From: Gordonia rubripertincta | Lineage (GTDB): Bacteria > Actinomycetota > Actinomycetes > Mycobacteriales > Mycobacteriaceae | NCBI RefSeq assembly: GCF_038024875.1 | Contig: NZ_CP136136.1 | Coordinates: 62,001-126,000, forward strand | Length of the DNA: 64,000 nucleotides | Direction: 5' to 3' | Shown: positions 37,260-47,460 of the stretch, in pieces | Numbering within the stretch: the first letter of the stretch is position 1 | How the letters are laid out: every line of letters begins with the position of its first letter | Notes under the pieces: model-generated | Told to the model about the DNA's origin: nothing | What the model saw: the letters and a program-made list of their open reading frames with translations, nothing else | Databases searched by the model: none | Translations under genes and position numbers: made by a program

Positions 37260-37534
37260 CTCATCGATAGGGGCATCACCTCCCGAAAAATCGGTCGTGT
37301 ACGGCGCGAGGACTGAACTGTCCTCCCGGCAACCCGATGTACCCAAGACCGTAGTCGCAAGTTCGGGTATCGGCCACGTTTTGACCCGCCGCGTCGGGCA
37401 TCCCGGGACAAGTGGGGACCGAGGGCCCGCTCGCGGTGATTCCAAGGACTCGAACAACTCGGCGAACAGGGCGAATCTCTCCACAGCCGGAATGCCACAC
37501 CCGGTGTGCCGGGACCCGGACCTAGGGTCGGGAC

Positions 37535-38203
37535 ATGACCTGGCGTCAGGTACCCGCCGCGGCCGCAGATCTGGTCTTCCCGGTGGTCTGCGGAGGGTGC
37601 GGACGGCCCGGGACACCGTGGTGCGCCCACTGCGAAGCCGCCTGGCACGACGCCCCCGTCGCCGCCCACCCGCGGATCTCGCCGGGTGTCCCGGTGTGGG
37701 CCCTCGGTCGGTACCGGGGTCCCCATCGGAACGGGATCATCGCCGTCAAGGAACACGACCGCCGTGATCTGATCCCGCCGCTGGGTGCGGCACTCGCCCA
37801 CGCCGTACGGATGCTGGCCGGCTGGGGCGAGCTACCCGACGCCGACCGCATGGCGCTGATCCCCGCGCCGACCCGCCGGCTGAGCGCACGACGCCGTGGC
37901 GGCGATCGGGTCACCGCGATCGCCGAACGCGCGGCACCGCTCCTGGGTTCCCGTGTGTCCGTCGCGCCGCTGCTGGTGACCGCGACGACCGCCCGCGACT
38001 CCGCCGGACTCGACGCCCGGGCACGTGCCCGCAACCTCGCGGGGGCGGTCCGGCTCCGCGTCGGTGCGCGTCCACCGCCCGGTGCCACGGCGCTCCTGGT
38101 CGACGACGTGCTGACCACCGGGGCCACCGCAGCCGAGTCGGTGAGCGTCCTGCACGCGGCCGGGGTCGGAGTTGCGGCGGTCGTCGTGCTGGCCGCTGCC
38201 TAG
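37535..38203 (+). CDS. comF: ComF-family phosphoribosyltransferase-like protein
   Basis: A 222-residue protein. The N-terminus has a zinc-finger-like CGGCGRPGTPWCAHC; the C-terminal part has a type I phosphoribosyltransferase fold with the PRPP motif ALLVDDVLTTGAT. In competent bacteria ComF supports single-strand DNA uptake; in actinobacteria its role is not established. ATG 37535 lies close to a weak purine-rich site. It converges with lpqB. Confidence 0.85.
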   Translation: MTWRQVPAAAADLVFPVVCGGCGRPGTPWCAHCEAAWHDAPVAAHPRISPGVPVWALGRYRGPHRNGIIAVKEHDRRDLIPPLGAALAHAVRMLAGWGELPDADRMALIPAPTRRLSARRRGGDRVTAIAERAAPLLGSRVSVAPLLVTATTARDSAGLDARARARNLAGAVRLRVGARPPPGATALLVDDVLTTGATAAESVSVLHAAGVGVAAVVVLAAA

Positions 38204-38231
38204 CCGGAGTTCGGTCTCTACGAGATCGAGA

Positions 38232-39995
38232 TCAGGGCAGGACCGGGATCGCCCCGGCGATCATGGCCGGCTCGACCTCGGTCCAGTACTGGTCGGGCTG
38301 CCCGTTGTTGCTGCCGAGACGCAGCACGCCGCGCTGGTCCCCGACGTAGATGGTCGAGGAGTTCGCCACCACCGCCCGCACCGGCGGGGACACATTGCCG
38401 CTGAGCAGGCCGACGGCCGGGGTGCCGTTGATCGACAGCTGCACCACCGGGGACTCGGGCGCCTCACGGGCAACGACCAGCGTCGTCGGCGACGCCCAGT
38501 CCAGGGACACCGCACGGTTGCCGATGTTGTAGGCCGCGATCCGCGGGCTGGTCAACGACACCTGCCCCTCGGCGTTCGTCGACAGCACGGCGAACACGAT
38601 CTGCCCGCCGACGACGAGGGCGGCTCGGACCCCGTCCGGGGCGATCTGCATCTCGGTGATGGCCCCGCGCGCCACGGTCGGGATCGACGACGCCTCGACC
38701 GGGACGGTCTGGGTGCCGTCGTCGTCGCGCTGCCACTGCACCGGTTTGCCGTCGACGACCACCCACACGGCGTTCTCATCGGCGCCGAAGGACGGGCGGG
38801 TGATGGAGACCCCGCTGACGATCGGCCCGACGTCGCCGCCGTAATCGCCGATCACGCACTCGAGCCGGCGATCGCCCGCCGTCCGGACCGCGGCGACACG
38901 CGCGCCGTTGTCGGAGATCGTCGCCGCCCGCACGTCGCGAGACGATCCGAGCGGTCCGCGCACCGGCACGGTCGCGGTGTCGGTCACCGCCCGCAACGCG
39001 CCGCCGGTCACGACGTTGAGGCCGACGTCGGTGGACGGTACCGCGTTCGGATCGAAGGAGCGCAGGTCGGCGGGCTGCCATCCCGAGGCGCGTTCGGCGG
39101 CGAGTGGCGCACCGTCGGCGTCGATCACGTACGGCCCGGAGATGTCGGCGTCGTCGAGGGTCCAGACGATCTGCGCGGCCAGCACCGTGCGATCCCGGCT
39201 CGACGCGTTGCCGATGCCGTAGAGGTCGACACGTACCCCGCCGCCGGCGAGGCCGACGACCGGTCCGCGCAGTGTCGAACCGCTCGGGAAGCCGCTGTCC
39301 ACGGCCGCGGACAGGTCGGCGGCGGGTCCGGCGATGAGCCGGTTGACCAGCACCGTCGGATCGGTCGCCTGTCCTGCGTAGAACCAGCGCGGGTCCGGGA
39401 CGAGTCGCCGGCCGGTGCGGTCGGAGAAGTAGAGCGAGACCGGACGGTAGGTGTTGTCGAACTGGTCGCGGTCGATCATCGCCCCGTTGGGCAGCGGCCC
39501 GTCGATGCGCCACTGGTCTCCCTGACGGGTCAGGCTGATGCTGGTCTCGACCCGTCCCGACGCCGGCAGCAACTGCCCGTCGGATTTGAGCGTCCCGACG
39601 TTGTCGCCGGTCAGCCGCATGCGTACGGAGTCCTCGTTGCGCTGGTCGACGAAGATGCTGATCTCGTCGAGGATCAGGGCGTCACCGCGGTCGTCCCACT
39701 GTTGCGAGGCCACCGGGGTCAGGAAAGCGCGCGCGGCATCGTGGCCGGACTCGGGATCGACCGTGGACTTCAAGAACGCGCGGACGAGGGCCTCGGGGTC
39801 CATGTCGGCCTGCGGCACCGGGGCCGCGTTGGTGGCACCCTCGCGCTCGAAGGACTTGATGGGTTGCGGTGAGGAGTCATTGGGGATCGACCCGCACGCC
39901 GAGACCACGACCATCGCCACGGTCGCCGTCGCGACGGCGATCAGGAGCCCCAGAACACTCCGCCGAGGGTGTTCCGGATGACGTTCGACGCTCAT
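38232..39995 (-). CDS. lpqB: Lipoprotein LpqB
   Basis: A 587-residue lipoprotein with a signal peptide ending in the lipobox VVSAC (C34). The N-terminal domain (GerMN-like, about 60-300) and a C-terminal beta-propeller-like region match LpqB, which in mycobacteria modulates the sensor kinase MtrB. It overlaps the end of mtrB by four bases (ATGA), forming mtrA-mtrB-lpqB as one operon. Confidence 0.94.
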   Translation of the reverse strand: MSVERHPEHPRRSVLGLLIAVATATVAMVVVSACGSIPNDSSPQPIKSFEREGATNAAPVPQADMDPEALVRAFLKSTVDPESGHDAARAFLTPVASQQWDDRGDALILDEISIFVDQRNEDSVRMRLTGDNVGTLKSDGQLLPASGRVETSISLTRQGDQWRIDGPLPNGAMIDRDQFDNTYRPVSLYFSDRTGRRLVPDPRWFYAGQATDPTVLVNRLIAGPAADLSAAVDSGFPSGSTLRGPVVGLAGGGVRVDLYGIGNASSRDRTVLAAQIVWTLDDADISGPYVIDADGAPLAAERASGWQPADLRSFDPNAVPSTDVGLNVVTGGALRAVTDTATVPVRGPLGSSRDVRAATISDNGARVAAVRTAGDRRLECVIGDYGGDVGPIVSGVSITRPSFGADENAVWVVVDGKPVQWQRDDDGTQTVPVEASSIPTVARGAITEMQIAPDGVRAALVVGGQIVFAVLSTNAEGQVSLTSPRIAAYNIGNRAVSLDWASPTTLVVAREAPESPVVQLSINGTPAVGLLSGNVSPPVRAVVANSSTIYVGDQRGVLRLGSNNGQPDQYWTEVEPAMIAGAIPVLP

Positions 39996-41662
39996 TCGGC
40001 ACCAGCCTCCACACCTGGTGTGCGGCCACCCGTCTTGGCGGCGGCCCGGGGTGCCGAGCCGACGGACTTCAGCGGCAGGGGCGAACCGAGCACCTTGTGG
40101 CCACGGACGAGCGGCAACGTCAGCCGGAAGCAGGCACCCTTGCCGGGTTCACCCCACGCCTCGAGTCGGCCCTGATGCAGGCGGGCGTCCTCGATGCTGA
40201 TGGCCAGGCCGAGACCCGTGCCGCCAGAGCGTCGGAACCGCGACGGATCCGAACGCCAGAACCGGTTGAACACCAGCTTCTCCTCCCCCGGCCGCAGCCC
40301 GATGCCCTGGTCACGGACGGTGATCGCGACGGCATCGCCGTCGGACCGCATGGTCAGTGTCACCGGCTTCCGTTCCCCGTGGTCGATCGCGTTGGCGAGC
40401 AGGTTGCGCAGAATCCGCTCGACGCGGCGCGGATCGATCTCGGCGAGCACCGGCTCGGCGGGCAGGTCGAGGACGAGCTCGGTCCCGGTCTCCTCGGCGA
40501 GGTGTCGGACAGTGGCCAGCGCACCGTCGATCGGGATGGCCATGTCCATCCGCTCCGCCGCCAGCTCGGCCATGCCGGCGTCGTGACGGGAGATCTCCAG
40601 CAGCTCGTTGAGCAGGGTCTCGAACCGGTCGAGTTCTTTGTCCAGCAGCTCGACCGAGCGCTTCCGCACGGGGTCGAGTTCGTCTCGGCCCTCGTAGAGC
40701 ACGTCGGAGGCCATCCGCACGGTGGTCAGCGGCGTCCGCAGCTCGTGGCTGACGTCGGAGGTGAACTGGCGCTGCAGGCCGCCGAACTCCTCGAGGTGGG
40801 TGATCTGCTTGGACAGGCTCTCGGCCATGTCGTTGAACGACATCGCCAGACGGGCCATGTCGTCCTCGCCGCGCACGGGCATGCGCTCCTTGAGACGGCC
40901 GTCGGCGAAGCGGACGGCGATCCGGGAGGCCGAGCGCACCGGGATGACCACCTGCCGGGAGACCAGCCAGGCGATCGCGGCCAGCAGACCCAGCAGGACG
41001 ATGCTGCCGGTCAGCAGGGTGCCGCGAACGAGGTCGACCGTGTTCTGTTCCGCGGTCAGCGGGAACACCAGGTACAGCTCGAGCCCCGGCACCGAGGCGT
41101 TGGTCGGGGTGCCCACGATCAGGGCCGGCGCGTGTCCCCCGGAACCGTCGGGCACCTGGGTGTACTGATAGGCCACTTGGCCACCGCGGACCATGTCCCG
41201 CAGGTTCGACGGCACCTCGGCGGTCGGGCCGACGCCGCTGGACGCGCCGCTCTCGGCCGCGCCGGGGACGATGAGCACGGTGTCGAAGGCGCCGACGGTG
41301 CCGGACGCCTGACCGGTGTCCGCGTCACGGTCGGTGAGCAGTGATCGCGTCTGGCGCAGCCGGTTCTGCACCGACATGTTGCCGGCGCCGCTGGACAGAT
41401 CGCGTTCCACCGAGATCCGGGCGCGGTCGATCTCCTCGGTGGCCGCGGCCAGTTTCACGTCGAGGAGTCGGTCGGTGATCTGGGAGACCAGCACGAACCC
41501 GAGGATGAGCAGCACGACGACCGACAGCAACAACGTCGACGCCACGACCCGTAACTGCAACGAGCGCCGCCAGATGTGCCCGAAGGCACGTCCGACAGCG
41601 CCGGCAGCACGGGTGAAACGCCCGAAGGTGCTGTTGACCCGTCGTCGAGATCGACCGATCAC
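39992..41662 (-). CDS. mtrB: Sensor histidine kinase MtrB
   Basis: A 556-residue membrane kinase. Two transmembrane helices (about 35-60 and 205-230) flank an extracellular sensor domain. HAMP follows, then the HisKA box RQFTSDVSHELRTPLTTVRM with the phospho-accepting histidine, and the ATPase domain with N, G1 and G2 boxes (RNLLANAIDHG, VRDQGIGLRPGEE, SGGTGLGLAI). It phosphorylates MtrA to control cell division and cell wall genes. It overlaps mtrA and lpqB by four bases each. Confidence 0.96.
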   Translation of the reverse strand: MIGRSRRRVNSTFGRFTRAAGAVGRAFGHIWRRSLQLRVVASTLLLSVVVLLILGFVLVSQITDRLLDVKLAAATEEIDRARISVERDLSSGAGNMSVQNRLRQTRSLLTDRDADTGQASGTVGAFDTVLIVPGAAESGASSGVGPTAEVPSNLRDMVRGGQVAYQYTQVPDGSGGHAPALIVGTPTNASVPGLELYLVFPLTAEQNTVDLVRGTLLTGSIVLLGLLAAIAWLVSRQVVIPVRSASRIAVRFADGRLKERMPVRGEDDMARLAMSFNDMAESLSKQITHLEEFGGLQRQFTSDVSHELRTPLTTVRMASDVLYEGRDELDPVRKRSVELLDKELDRFETLLNELLEISRHDAGMAELAAERMDMAIPIDGALATVRHLAEETGTELVLDLPAEPVLAEIDPRRVERILRNLLANAIDHGERKPVTLTMRSDGDAVAITVRDQGIGLRPGEEKLVFNRFWRSDPSRFRRSGGTGLGLAISIEDARLHQGRLEAWGEPGKGACFRLTLPLVRGHKVLGSPLPLKSVGSAPRAAAKTGGRTPGVEAGAE

Positions 41663-42336
41663 GGCGGGCCGGCCTTGTAGCCGACCCCCCTCACAGTCAG
41701 GACGACCTCAGGGTTCTCCGGGTCGGTTTCGACCTTCGCGCGCAGACGCTGGACATGCACGTTCACGAGTCTAGTGTCCGCCGGATGGCGGTAACCCCAC
41801 ACCTGCTCGAGGAGGACGTCTCGGGTGAAGACCTGCCGCGGCTTGCGGGCGAGCGCGACCAACAGGTCGAACTCGAGCGGGGTCAGCGAGATCGGTACGC
41901 CGTCGCGGGTGACCTTGTGCGCGGGCACGTCGATCTCCACCGGACCGATCGACAGCAACTCGGCCGGCTCCTCGTCCGTTCGACGCAGACGGGCGCGTAC
42001 GCGGGCGACGAGTTCCTTCGGCTTGAACGGCTTGACCATGTAGTCGTCGGCGCCGGATTCTAGGCCCAGCACGACGTCGACGGTGTCGGACTTCGCGGTC
42101 AGCATGACGATCGGGACACCGGAATCGGCGCGCAGGACGCGGCACACGTCGATGCCGTTCATGCCCGGTAGCATCAGGTCGAGCAGCACCAGGTCGGGAC
42201 GGATCTCGCGCACCGCGGTGAGCGCCTGCGTACCGTCACCGACCACGAAGGGTTCGAAACCCTCGCCGCGCAACACGATCGTCAGCATCTCGGCGAGAGC
42301 GGCGTCGTCGTCGACGACGAGGATGCGAGGCTTCAT
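41659..42336 (-). CDS. mtrA: Response regulator MtrA
   Basis: A 225-residue OmpR/PhoB-type regulator. The receiver has D10-D11 and the phosphorylated aspartate D53 in LVLLDLMLPGMNG, with K at KPFKPKEL. The winged-helix domain ends VLTVRGVGYKAG. MtrA is an essential regulator of DNA replication, division and cell wall genes in mycobacteria. It is the first gene of mtrA-mtrB-lpqB and is divergent from tmk. Confidence 0.96.
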   Translation of the reverse strand: MKPRILVVDDDAALAEMLTIVLRGEGFEPFVVGDGTQALTAVREIRPDLVLLDLMLPGMNGIDVCRVLRADSGVPIVMLTAKSDTVDVVLGLESGADDYMVKPFKPKELVARVRARLRRTDEEPAELLSIGPVEIDVPAHKVTRDGVPISLTPLEFDLLVALARKPRQVFTRDVLLEQVWGYRHPADTRLVNVHVQRLRAKVETDPENPEVVLTVRGVGYKAGPP

Positions 42337-42433
42337 GTGTCCAATGGTGACACCATCGTGATGAAAGCGTGGTGAATGACGCGCCGTACCGGACGTTCTG
42401 GTCCGATTCGTCCCACCCCATAGACTCCTCCGC

Positions 42434-43066
42434 GTGGGTCAGTTGATTGCGGTAGAGGGCCTCGACGGCGCCGGTAAGAACACCTTGGTGACCGGTCTGG
42501 TCGAGCGCTGGACGGCGTCGGGTCTGCGGGTCGCGACCTTCACCTTTCCGCGCTACGGGCAGTCGGCGACCGCCGACATCGCCTCGGAGGCGCTGCACGG
42601 CTCGCATGGCGATCTGCGGGACAGCGTGTACGCCATGGCGCTTCTGTTCGCCCTCGACCGGGCCGGCGCCGCCGCGGACATCGCCGCGGCGACCGAATCA
42701 AACGACATCGTCATCCTCGACCGCTATGTCGCGTCGAACGCCGCCTACAACGCCGGACGCCTGGAGCAGGAGGCCGACGGCGAGGTCGTGAAATGGGTCG
42801 CCGACCTCGAGTACGGCCGGTTCGGCATGCCCGTCCCCGACCGGCACGTGCTGCTCGGTGTTCCCGCCGAGGTCGCCATGCAACGGGCCGAGAGCCGGGC
42901 CGCCGCCGACGCGAGCCGGGCACGCGACGCCTACGAACGTGACAGCGACCTGCAACGTCGCGTTGATGCGGTGTACCGCCAACTCGCCGAGGCCCAGTGG
43001 ACGTCCCCGTGGCATCGGTACGACGGCGAGGACATCGCCGCGCTGGCCGGCCTCCTGACGCGCTGA
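42434..43066 (+). CDS. tmk: Thymidylate kinase
   Basis: A 210-residue kinase that converts dTMP to dTDP. The P-loop is GLDGAGKNTL, in which asparagine replaces the common serine before Thr, as seen in mycobacterial relatives. The DR(Y/H) motif is ILDRYVASNAAYNAG and the lid region is arginine-rich. The start is GTG 42434. Divergent from mtrA across a 97-base promoter region, as in M. tuberculosis. Confidence 0.94.
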   Translation: MGQLIAVEGLDGAGKNTLVTGLVERWTASGLRVATFTFPRYGQSATADIASEALHGSHGDLRDSVYAMALLFALDRAGAAADIAAATESNDIVILDRYVASNAAYNAGRLEQEADGEVVKWVADLEYGRFGMPVPDRHVLLGVPAEVAMQRAESRAAADASRARDAYERDSDLQRRVDAVYRQLAEAQWTSPWHRYDGEDIAALAGLLTR

Positions 43067-43192
43067 TCTCCCCGGTCCGCCGACCCACGCCCCCTGACGG
43101 GCGTCATTCGGATGTACGCCACCCCGGCGACCGGACTCTGCCGTTGCCAAGGCTCTTCGCTAGCCTGAATCAATGACTGGGGAGGGGGTCGA

Positions 43193-43951
43193 ATGACCTA
43201 TCAGCCGCCACCACCCGGTGGCCCACCGCCGCAGTTCGGGCGCGGCCGGCCCGGATATCCCCAGGGGCCCGGCCCCGGTGGCCAGCGGCCGTTCCCCGGA
43301 CAGTTCCCGCCCGCGTCACAGCCGCGACCCGCCTACGGCCCGTACGGAACCCCGCCGGCCTACGGCGTCCATGGACCCGGACCGTACGCACCGGGCGGCG
43401 GTTATGGAGGTCCTCCGGGCGGTCCCTACGGTCCCCCGCCGCCCAAGCGCAACACCGGCGCGATCGTCGCCTGGATCACCGGCGGCGTCGCGGTCGTCGT
43501 CCTGGTCGCGCTCGTGGTCACCCTGATCGTGATGTCGTCCGGGCCGGAGGAGTCCGCGGTCGCAACCGGTTCGAGCACCTCGTCGAGCACTTCCCCGGGC
43601 GGATCGACGAGCCCCGAATCCGCCGACTACGCAGCGCTTTCCCAGATCCGCGCGGCGCTCCAGAACTACGTGGCGGCACGCAACGCGCGCGACGTCGTAC
43701 GCATGAAGGCCGCGGTCTGCACCCAATCGCGCGAGCGCATCACCGGCCCGCCGCCCACCGAGGACGGCCTGATCGTGCTCGACGGTTTCCTCGAGACGGT
43801 GTTCGACGGCAACGTCGCCCAGTCCGAGGTCGTGTCCCATCTCGAAAAGGGCAGCCGCCGAACCGAATCCGAGAAGTCCAAGGAGCGGTTCCTGAAGGAA
43901 CGCGGCTCGTGGATCTACTGCCCCGACGCCGAGCCCGACCTCGGAGCTTGA
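43193..43951 (+). CDS. Proline-rich single-pass membrane protein
   Basis: A 252-residue protein with a Pro/Gly/Tyr-rich cytoplasmic N-terminus (about 1-85), one membrane helix (about 88-112) and a Ser/Thr-rich linker. An extracellular domain of about 100 residues (RAALQNYVAARNARDVVRM, CTQSRERI, FLKERGSWIYC) follows, with two cysteines that may pair. It resembles DUF4878/nuclear-transport-factor-2-like secreted domains. The function is unknown. GGGGAGGGGG precedes ATG 43193. Confidence 0.7.
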   Translation: MTYQPPPPGGPPPQFGRGRPGYPQGPGPGGQRPFPGQFPPASQPRPAYGPYGTPPAYGVHGPGPYAPGGGYGGPPGGPYGPPPPKRNTGAIVAWITGGVAVVVLVALVVTLIVMSSGPEESAVATGSSTSSSTSPGGSTSPESADYAALSQIRAALQNYVAARNARDVVRMKAAVCTQSRERITGPPPTEDGLIVLDGFLETVFDGNVAQSEVVSHLEKGSRRTESEKSKERFLKERGSWIYCPDAEPDLGA

Positions 43952-43964
43952 CCCAAAACGCCGG

Positions 43965-44034
43965 AAACCCACCCTTTTTCGGCTTGTCCACCTCCGCTGC
44001 GAGGGTGGTCGATCTGCCGAAAAAGGGTGGGTTT
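43965..44034. terminator. 19-bp perfect inverted repeat: bidirectional terminator
   Basis: Arms 43965-43983 and 44016-44034 are exact reverse complements, begin or end in A/T runs (TTTTT and AAAAA within the arms, AAA/TTT at the ends), and enclose a smaller CCACC/GGTGG hairpin. It sits between the convergent membrane-protein gene and ahcY. The form fits an intrinsic terminator for both directions, or a dispersed palindromic element used as one. Confidence 0.75.
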
Positions 44035-44050
44035 GCGTGAGCGGGTTACC

Positions 44051-45526
<1,476 letters not shown>

Positions 45527-45617
45527 CTGATCCCCTTGTCGTTCGCGTCGTGCGCCGCGTGTGCAGCGATTTGTGCGTTCGATCCAGGCTATCGGACCAC
45601 GGCCGCCGAGCCCATGG

Positions 45618-47156
45618 TCAGGTGCCGGGGCCGGTTTCTCCGGCGGCGACGTCCGTCGTTCCGATGTCCTCTCCACGCTCCCGCCGGGCGAAGACCGAGT
45701 GGCGGTAGCCGTAGGAGAAGTACACGACGACGCCGACCACCATCCAGATCACGAACCGAATCCACGTCTCCACGGACAGGTTCAGCATCAGCCACAAGCA
45801 GGCCAGGATCGACAGCATCGGGACGAGGGGGACGAAGGGCACCCGGAAGCCGCGTTCGAGATCGGGCCGGGTTCGGCGGAGGACGAGGACCCCGACACTC
45901 ACCAGTACGAACGCGAACAGGGTTCCGATGTTGACCATTTCCTCGAGGGTGCCCATCGGGAAGAACGCCGCGAGCACACCCGAGATGATGCCGACGACGA
46001 CGGTGAACCGCACCGGGGTCCCGCGCCGTCCGGTGTGCGCCAGCGAGCGGGGTAGCAATCCGTCACGGGCCATCGCGAACCCGACCCGGGTCTGGCCGAG
46101 CAGCAGAACCATCACGACCGTGGTCAGGCCGGCGAGCGCACCGAGATCGATCACCCAGCCCGCCCACGTGACACCGTTCGCCTCGAAGGCCGTGGTGAGG
46201 GTGGACCCGGTGACCTCGCCGGTCACCGGATCTGTCTTGTCGGCCAGTTCCGGGTAGGGGACCATCCCGGACACGACGAGACTGACCGCGACGTAGAGGA
46301 CCGTCACGATGGCCAGAGATCCGAGGATGCCGCGCGGCATCGCCTTCTGCGGGTTCTTCGTCTCCTCCGCGGTCGTGGCCACGACGTCGAAACCGATGAA
46401 GGCGAAGAACACCAGCGAGGCCGCAGCCAGGAGGCCGTACCAGCCGAAGGTGCTGCCCTCGGCGCCGGTGATCGCCGAGAACAGTGTCTGGTGGAGGCCG
46501 GTGTCGCCCTCGGCCGGCGGAGCGGCGGGCGGCACGTATGGGTCGTAGTTCTTCAGCTTGATGTAGAACGCGCCGACCACGATGACCAGCAGGACGACGA
46601 AGACCTTGATGGTGGTGACGACCAGCGACACCCGCGACGACAGCTTGGTGCCGAGCGCGAGCAGGACGGTCAGCACCGCGATCAGCAGCACCGCGCCCCA
46701 GTCGAAGCTGATCGAGTCGGTGAGCTCGACCGATGCCGCCGATCCGAGGATGTTGCCCAGGTAGAGCGACCAGCCCTTCGCGACCACGGACGCAGCGAGA
46801 GCGAACTCGAGGATCAGATCCCACCCGATCACCCACGCGACGAACTCACCGAAGGTGGCGAACGAGAAGGTGTAGGCACTACCGGCGACAGGCACGGTCG
46901 AGGCGAACTCGGCGTAACAGAGCGCCGCGAGTGCGCACGCGATCGCGGCCAGCACGAACGCCACCGATACCGACGGGCCGGCCAGATTGCCCGCAGTGCG
47001 TGCGGTGAGCGTGAAGATACCGGCGCCGACGACAACCGCCACCCCGAAGACGGTGAGATCCCACGCGGTGAGGTCTCTGCGGAGTTTGGTATCCGGTTCG
47101 TCCGTGTCGCTGATCGACTGCTCGACCGACTTGACGCGCTTGAACGGGTTACTCAT
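45618..47156 (-). CDS. APC-family amino-acid permease
   Basis: A 512-residue permease with about 12 hydrophobic helices, close to the cationic amino-acid transporter (CAT/YfnA) group. The first helix carries VVVGAGIFTLTARTAG; the sixth region has FFAFIGFDVVATTAEETKNPQ, characteristic of the family. The substrate is not determined by sequence. GAGGAGGCACG precedes ATG 47156. Confidence 0.88.
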   Translation of the reverse strand: MSNPFKRVKSVEQSISDTDEPDTKLRRDLTAWDLTVFGVAVVVGAGIFTLTARTAGNLAGPSVSVAFVLAAIACALAALCYAEFASTVPVAGSAYTFSFATFGEFVAWVIGWDLILEFALAASVVAKGWSLYLGNILGSAASVELTDSISFDWGAVLLIAVLTVLLALGTKLSSRVSLVVTTIKVFVVLLVIVVGAFYIKLKNYDPYVPPAAPPAEGDTGLHQTLFSAITGAEGSTFGWYGLLAAASLVFFAFIGFDVVATTAEETKNPQKAMPRGILGSLAIVTVLYVAVSLVVSGMVPYPELADKTDPVTGEVTGSTLTTAFEANGVTWAGWVIDLGALAGLTTVVMVLLLGQTRVGFAMARDGLLPRSLAHTGRRGTPVRFTVVVGIISGVLAAFFPMGTLEEMVNIGTLFAFVLVSVGVLVLRRTRPDLERGFRVPFVPLVPMLSILACLWLMLNLSVETWIRFVIWMVVGVVVYFSYGYRHSVFARRERGEDIGTTDVAAGETGPGT

Positions 47157-47280
47157 CGTGCCTCCTCGGGCCGAGGGTCGCGCGCCCCGCGATCGTTCCA
47201 GGCTATCTCTGACAGATGGTTCATCGGACGTCGAGCTCGCATCGCGGGCGACGTGCGCCGAGAGGTGGAGCGGTTGCGGA

Positions 47281-47460
47281 TCAGGTGTCGCGGAACGGGT
47301 GCGGTTGCGCCCCGCGCTCCTCGTCGTCCCGGACGAGATCGGGGTCCTCGAGCAGACCGTCGACCTCGGGGTGACGGTTCAGGAAGATGACGCTCGCGAC
47401 CAGCCCTCCCCACACGATTCCGATGGAGATGAGGAGCATGACGATGGCGATCCCACTCAT
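47281..47460 (-). CDS. metS: Methionine/alanine importer small subunit MetS
   Basis: A 59-residue protein, too short for many gene callers: an N-terminal helix (MSGIAIVMLLISIGIVWGG), then ASVIFLNRHPEVDG and an acidic tail. It overlaps the stop of metP by one base (TGATG) and has AAGGAG in the metP end. In Corynebacterium, MetP and MetS together import methionine and alanine with sodium. Confidence 0.88.
   Translation of the reverse strand: MSGIAIVMLLISIGIVWGGLVASVIFLNRHPEVDGLLEDPDLVRDDEERGAQPHPFRDT

Noticed and set aside
45527..45617. SAH riboswitch before ahcY
   Set aside because: The leader is only about 90 bases and I see no paired pseudoknot pattern; such riboswitches are chiefly proteobacterial.
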